The notes under the pieces were generated by a model. That model did no database searches. It worked only from the letters and a program-made list of their open reading frames with translations, and was not told the origin of the DNA. From Trichoplusia ni (taxonomy: Eukaryota > Arthropoda > Insecta > Lepidoptera > Noctuidae): 64,000 nt of DNA. The stretch spans positions 806,001 to 870,000 of the forward strand of contig NC_039489.1 in assembly GCF_003590095.1 (NCBI RefSeq), written 5' to 3'. A program made the position numbers and the translations under genes. Below, in pieces: positions 60,193 through 64,000 of the stretch (the stretch's first letter is position 1; every line of letters starts with the position of its first letter).

Positions 60193-60930
60193 ATACGCTT
60201 GCATAGTTTTGTACAGTGAATGTCTGATGTATAGCATTTACAGATTAATATGTTGTCGTTAGCATTTAAATAATTGTGATTCGTTCTGTTCCGATGGTGA
60301 AAATGCCATTTGGCTAGAAGTATGCCTAGGTAGCAGTATTGAAACTCAATATATTATTACTTTTGGAAAATATTATTTTGAATATAAAATCACGATATAA
60401 TGATATAATCCCGCTTGAGGCTATGCTAATAATAATCTGTTTATAAAATTTAGCAAACCATTTAATGAATAATAACGAGGATAAAAACATAATTTAATAT
60501 CCCACAAAAAAGCTTAATGATTTTAAGTGTGAATGAGCTTCTAAATATTTTACATGGTTTTTTATAATAAAAATCATAAAAGTGATATTTCAACATTTTT
60601 CCTTGAGTTGTAACACGGTCACTTAATCCCACGATGTAAAAAAAAATATGTTGCGCCGTTTCTTTTCCATACCTAAAACACTTAGAAAGCCGTTTAAGGG
60701 TAGCAATACGAGGCATGACTTCTAAAAAGTGCTGCTAAAATTAATAGTGTGTTTCTTGAATTAATGGACTTTTCTTTTTAATAAGTCTAAGTTTCAGTTA
60801 CTATCAACATCTATACATATAATAAAATTGTAGAAAAGTGAAAACTGTACATTGAATATTTTTAAAAAAGAATAATTGCAGGGTGGTCTACGAACGATAC
60901 CGATGCCGAAAATATGATTTTTAGAATTTT

Positions 60931-60970
60931 TGTCTGTTTGTCTGTTTGTCTGTTTGTCTGTATGTATGTC
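60931..60970 (+). repeat. TCTG-TTTG microsatellite
   Basis: Four 8-bp TGTCTGTT units followed by TGTATGTATGTC. Confidence 0.9.
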
Positions 60971-62799
60971 CGGAAAGATCTCGGAAAGTACTGGATAGAT
61001 TTGATTCAAATTTTCAGAGAATATCAACAAGAGGTCCGGTCAACATACTTTTTACTTATTATCCCGCTTTTCGTTACAGGGGGTGAGCAGGAGCCTTTTA
61101 TATCTATAAACAAATATCAAATTATCTCATAAACTACTGAATATATTTCGTTCAAATTTTGCATGAACCTTATCGTACACATGATACAACAAATATACAA
61201 AAACCATAACGCTACCATGCAGGGGGCATGAGCAGCAAAGTTTTAAATTTTTGGACTCACCCGTAACATCGTGTAATACAATTATGAGGTGTATTTTCAC
61301 CCCATTGAGTAGTAGGCAGTACGGTCATCAATTTACACAAAAAAGCATCACGCTATTTATCTTAAGACTTTTGGCAGAGCAATAATAGGATTTTTCGAAA
61401 ATAAATCATTTTCACAAAATTAGTCATTTTATTCTCTTTCAAGTCTGATATAGGCCTACCGCGACTATTTCACAAGTAAAATAAAAGAAACATAAAATAA
61501 TACGTTTTTTTATGCAATTGTTACCGTAATCGGTACATTCTTGAAAGAAAGGAACTTAAATTATTTTTATTTTTATTGATGTACTAAAATTACTCAAGTT
61601 CAAATGTGGAATTTCAAGATCAAAACATTCGTAGTGACACTCAACCCAAAGTTGCATGTAGTTCATATTGATCTCATCTATAAATTATACATAACAAAAA
61701 ATTACTGAACGACACAGTCAATTATTACCTTGGTTCATCCGTAACAACTTTTTTTTCTTAATATTGCAACAATGCAGTGTTGCAAATTAAAGGCCAAAAG
61801 TATTTCGGATAAAAAAGCCCAGAAAACTTGCATAAAAACTGCATAATAGATATGGAATGTGAAAGATCTATAAGACCAAAGCTATCAATGAATAGACATT
61901 ATGTATCTATTGATAGAATAATGCCTACTGATACCTGGGATTTTTCAATATTTTAACTCCGCACATGTGGTCCTTCCAAAATTTCCTTTAACAATTTATT
62001 GTAATCTCTAATTATTTAAAATTTTCATCTTTCGTAGCCTGGTAAAAACAGGGGAAGGAACGAGACTGAATGAGTCTCTGAGATCCCAAAGCTAAGCCGA
62101 CGAGGATTAGGAACATATTTTTTTAAATTTTCCCAAATAAGGCTGATAATAGCGTGTAGCTATCAGCACTTACATCCGTCATACAATGTCTGGAAAATTC
62201 ATTTTGGCTGTCGGTATCGACAGCGTAACCTCATAATCAACCTCATGTAATCTTTATTTAAGTTCCATTTATGCAGTAGGTATTTTACTTCAATGATCGT
62301 CAGGTAGGTTAACGAATAAAATACGTAATTTTTCTTTGAAAATAGTACAGTAAATAGAACTCATGCACATGAAGTCACTTTTATGTTCATATTTTGCTTT
62401 GTCGTAACATCACAAATTACACATATCCTATGCTGTAGATTTTAGTCATTGTCAATTTTAAAAAAAAGGGGTGTCTGATATTTTTTTATTATTACGCTAT
62501 TTATTTATCAGCAATTTAAAGGCAAATCATGTTCGAAACACCAGGGGGCCAAGGTAACACGATTACCAACTTTTTTATTTTGGAAATATTCCAAATGTTT
62601 GTGAGGAAGATCAGTTTTAATATTAAGGGGACAATCAAACATAACGTGTTTCAGGAAACCGTTTATCTGGGTGCAATTTTGCAAAATCTTATATCTTATA
62701 ACACTATGTAAAATCCACAGTTACCGAGCCCGACTCTCACTTCACCAGCTCCGTCCACAAAAGTAATTTGATATCTTCTTTATATCGTCAGAAAACATC

Positions 62800-62892
62800 G
62801 TGTGTGAAAATAACAACTGTCTGGCTATCACTGTTCCTGAGAAACAGCCAGGTGACAGACAGACAAGTCACTGTCATAATCCGTCTAGCAAT
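62800..62892 (+). repeat. Rep-G middle fragment
   Basis: GTGTGAAAATAACAACTGTC, TGGCTATCACTGTTCCTGAG, AAACAGCCAGGTGACAGACA and GACAAGTCACTG reproduce the Rep-G core order. Neither Rep-G end is present. Confidence 0.6.
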
Positions 62893-63127
62893 TCCAGGTG
62901 TAGGCCGGCCCAAGAACAGACGTGCTCGAAAATCATAACCCACCCAATTAGTAAATGGAAAATTTCGAAAGCAAAACATTTTTAGCACAAGTACTGAGTT
63001 ATACCTTCTGTTATTTTTTCCTACTTGCATCCCCCCATTTTTAAACGTCTCGATTTGTCAGACATGTCTTAACGAACACTTGCACATAATTCACGTTTAA
63101 ATTAAAATAGTTCAATTCGTTCGGAAG

Positions 63128-63205
63128 CTATGATGTCACAGACAGACAGGCAGGAAGATATGTCAAAGTTATAAACCCCTCTTTTTGGGATTACATAAGA
63201 AAAAG
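63128..63205 (+). repeat. GACA-rich interspersed repeat, second copy
   Basis: CACAGACAGACAGGCAGGAA, GATATGTCAAAGTTATAAAC and CCCTCTTTTTGGGATTAC pair with 39025-39110. Confidence 0.6.
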
Positions 63206-63461
63206 TCATTAAAACAGCTGTGAAATATTTGACATCAGGATAGTATCGTAAACGATGAAATGTGTTTGATTCAAACATTTGATAGTCTTTGGGCCGCTCA
63301 AGATTCATTATTATTTAGAAATAAAAAAGCAAGCTTAAAATATAAAAAAAGTGCTTCATTTTCAATATTGCATTACATTTTTGCTATGATCGTTATTATT
63401 AAACTTCATAGCTTTTCACATCTTGAGAATCACGCAGACAAAGTCGCGGGCAACAGCTAGT

Positions 63462-63890
63462 TTTTAATACAAATGCAATTCATAGTTGCAAAGTTCTCAA
63501 AACTGTCAAAACACCGCCTTTTGCAACCAACAAGCCTTTCATCTTATTAACTATTCGACTCAAGAATGGAAGGCGTAACATTTTACGCTTACAAGTGTAA
63601 AGAACAATCTTGGAAGTAATTTAATATTTCTACTGACATACTAATTTGGAATTCCGATCACGGTCAGAAACTTCGTCGTAATTTCGCGAAGCCTTGCCCC
63701 CGGAATATGAAATACGTAACCTTGGAACTAATGTAACTGACCATCATTTACTTCTATTTTTTCTCGTTTTGAATCCTTCCTAGTTATTTGTAGAGTTAGG
63801 TATTTTATTTTAGACAAAAAGTTTTCCTATTCCCGTTTATATTTACTCTTACTTAGATTTTTTAGATTGTTTGAAGTTGACTTTAAAGTG
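63462..63890. other. No gene seen
   Basis: Unassigned AT-rich DNA. Confidence 0.4.
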
Positions 63891-63894
63891 TAAC

Positions 63895-64000
63895 ATTTTA
63901 TTTCTTAGACTATGATACCCCACTTCTGGGAAAGGCCTCCCCCAAAGTTCTTCACAATCGCTCAAGGCACCTCAAACCGAAACCTTGTTTTCATAGGTGG
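63895..64000 (-). pseudogene. Decayed LINE C-terminal fragment at window end
   Basis: The minus frame IVKNFGGGLSQKWGIIV then stop aligns with WKDLGEAFAQQWD-type tails elsewhere. It may continue beyond the window on the upstream (right) side. Confidence 0.5.

Larger units (their letters stand above)
60810..63461 (+). mobile_element. Candidate 2.65-kb non-autonomous Helitron
   Basis: The left end TCTATACATATAATAAAATT then GTAGAAAAG is preceded by A. It resembles the H5 5' end (TCTATACTAATATATAAAGC then TGTAGAA). The right end AAGTCGCGGGCAACAGCTAG then T is the shared Helitron 3' terminus, followed by T. No helicase or Rep frame lies between. The interior holds a TCTG/TTTG microsatellite, a Rep-G fragment and a GACA-rich repeat, so other insertions or an unrelated second element cannot be excluded. 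The ends are well supported; joining them into one element is inference. Confidence 0.55.

Noticed and set aside
60931..60970. Could the repeated TGTCTGTT units be a CRISPR or regulatory array?
   Set aside because: Units are 8 bp with no spacers, in eukaryotic DNA. It is a plain microsatellite.

Overview
This is an AT-rich piece of animal nuclear DNA, most likely from a moth or butterfly (Lepidoptera). The call rests on the repeat content: short Helitrons ending in a GTCGCGGGCAACAGCTAGT-type 3' terminus, tRNA-headed SINEs, and LINE tails encoding a recurring '(E)AFAQQWD'-like C-terminus. From general knowledge, all of these resemble lepidopteran repeats. I found no host protein-coding gene, rRNA, functional tRNA or CRISPR array. 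The only long credible coding frame is the 363-residue C-terminal part of a non-LTR reverse transcriptase (29557-30648, minus). The rest reads as intergenic or intronic DNA built from layers of transposons. Family labels such as FB-A, HP, Rep-G, SINE-H and SINE-T are mine, for use inside this window only.

Layout. 1-5 kb: two copies of foldback family FB-A, a Helitron flanked by an older direct duplication, and fragments of dispersed families. 6.5-9 kb: a LINE tail fragment, a 5'-truncated SINE-T with a 16-bp target-site duplication (TSD), and a rearranged SINE-H. 12-17 kb: two Helitrons, HP hairpins, two perfect stem-loops, a 56-bp tandem duplication and a small MITE with TA-flanked inverted ends. 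18-28 kb: LINE 3' tails, a SINE-H and mostly unassigned AT-rich DNA. 29-31 kb: the truncated LINE, bounded by a 7-bp repeat. 32-41 kb: a near-complete Rep-G, a 124-bp LINE remnant with a 10-bp TSD, a composite Helitron locus with a 35-bp near-perfect palindrome, and another Helitron. 44-53 kb: SINE-T, HP copies, the best FB-A copy (59-bp arms) and a chimeric SINE-H. 54-56 kb: two weak candidates for promoters or first exons. 57-64 kb: a full-length SINE-T with a 16-bp TSD, FB-A and HP copies, and a possible 2.65-kb non-autonomous Helitron.

The pieces do not form a pathway. The logic of the region is repeated insertion: target-primed retrotransposition (LINE and SINE-T copies, truncated at the 5' end and flanked by TSDs), rolling-circle insertion (Helitrons between A and T) and cut-and-paste or foldback elements (FB-A, HP, the MITE). 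The most noteworthy observations are the HP family, with about eleven copies around one ~58-bp hairpin; FB-A, with about ten copies in all states of decay; and several insertions whose boundaries can be read directly from the sequence.
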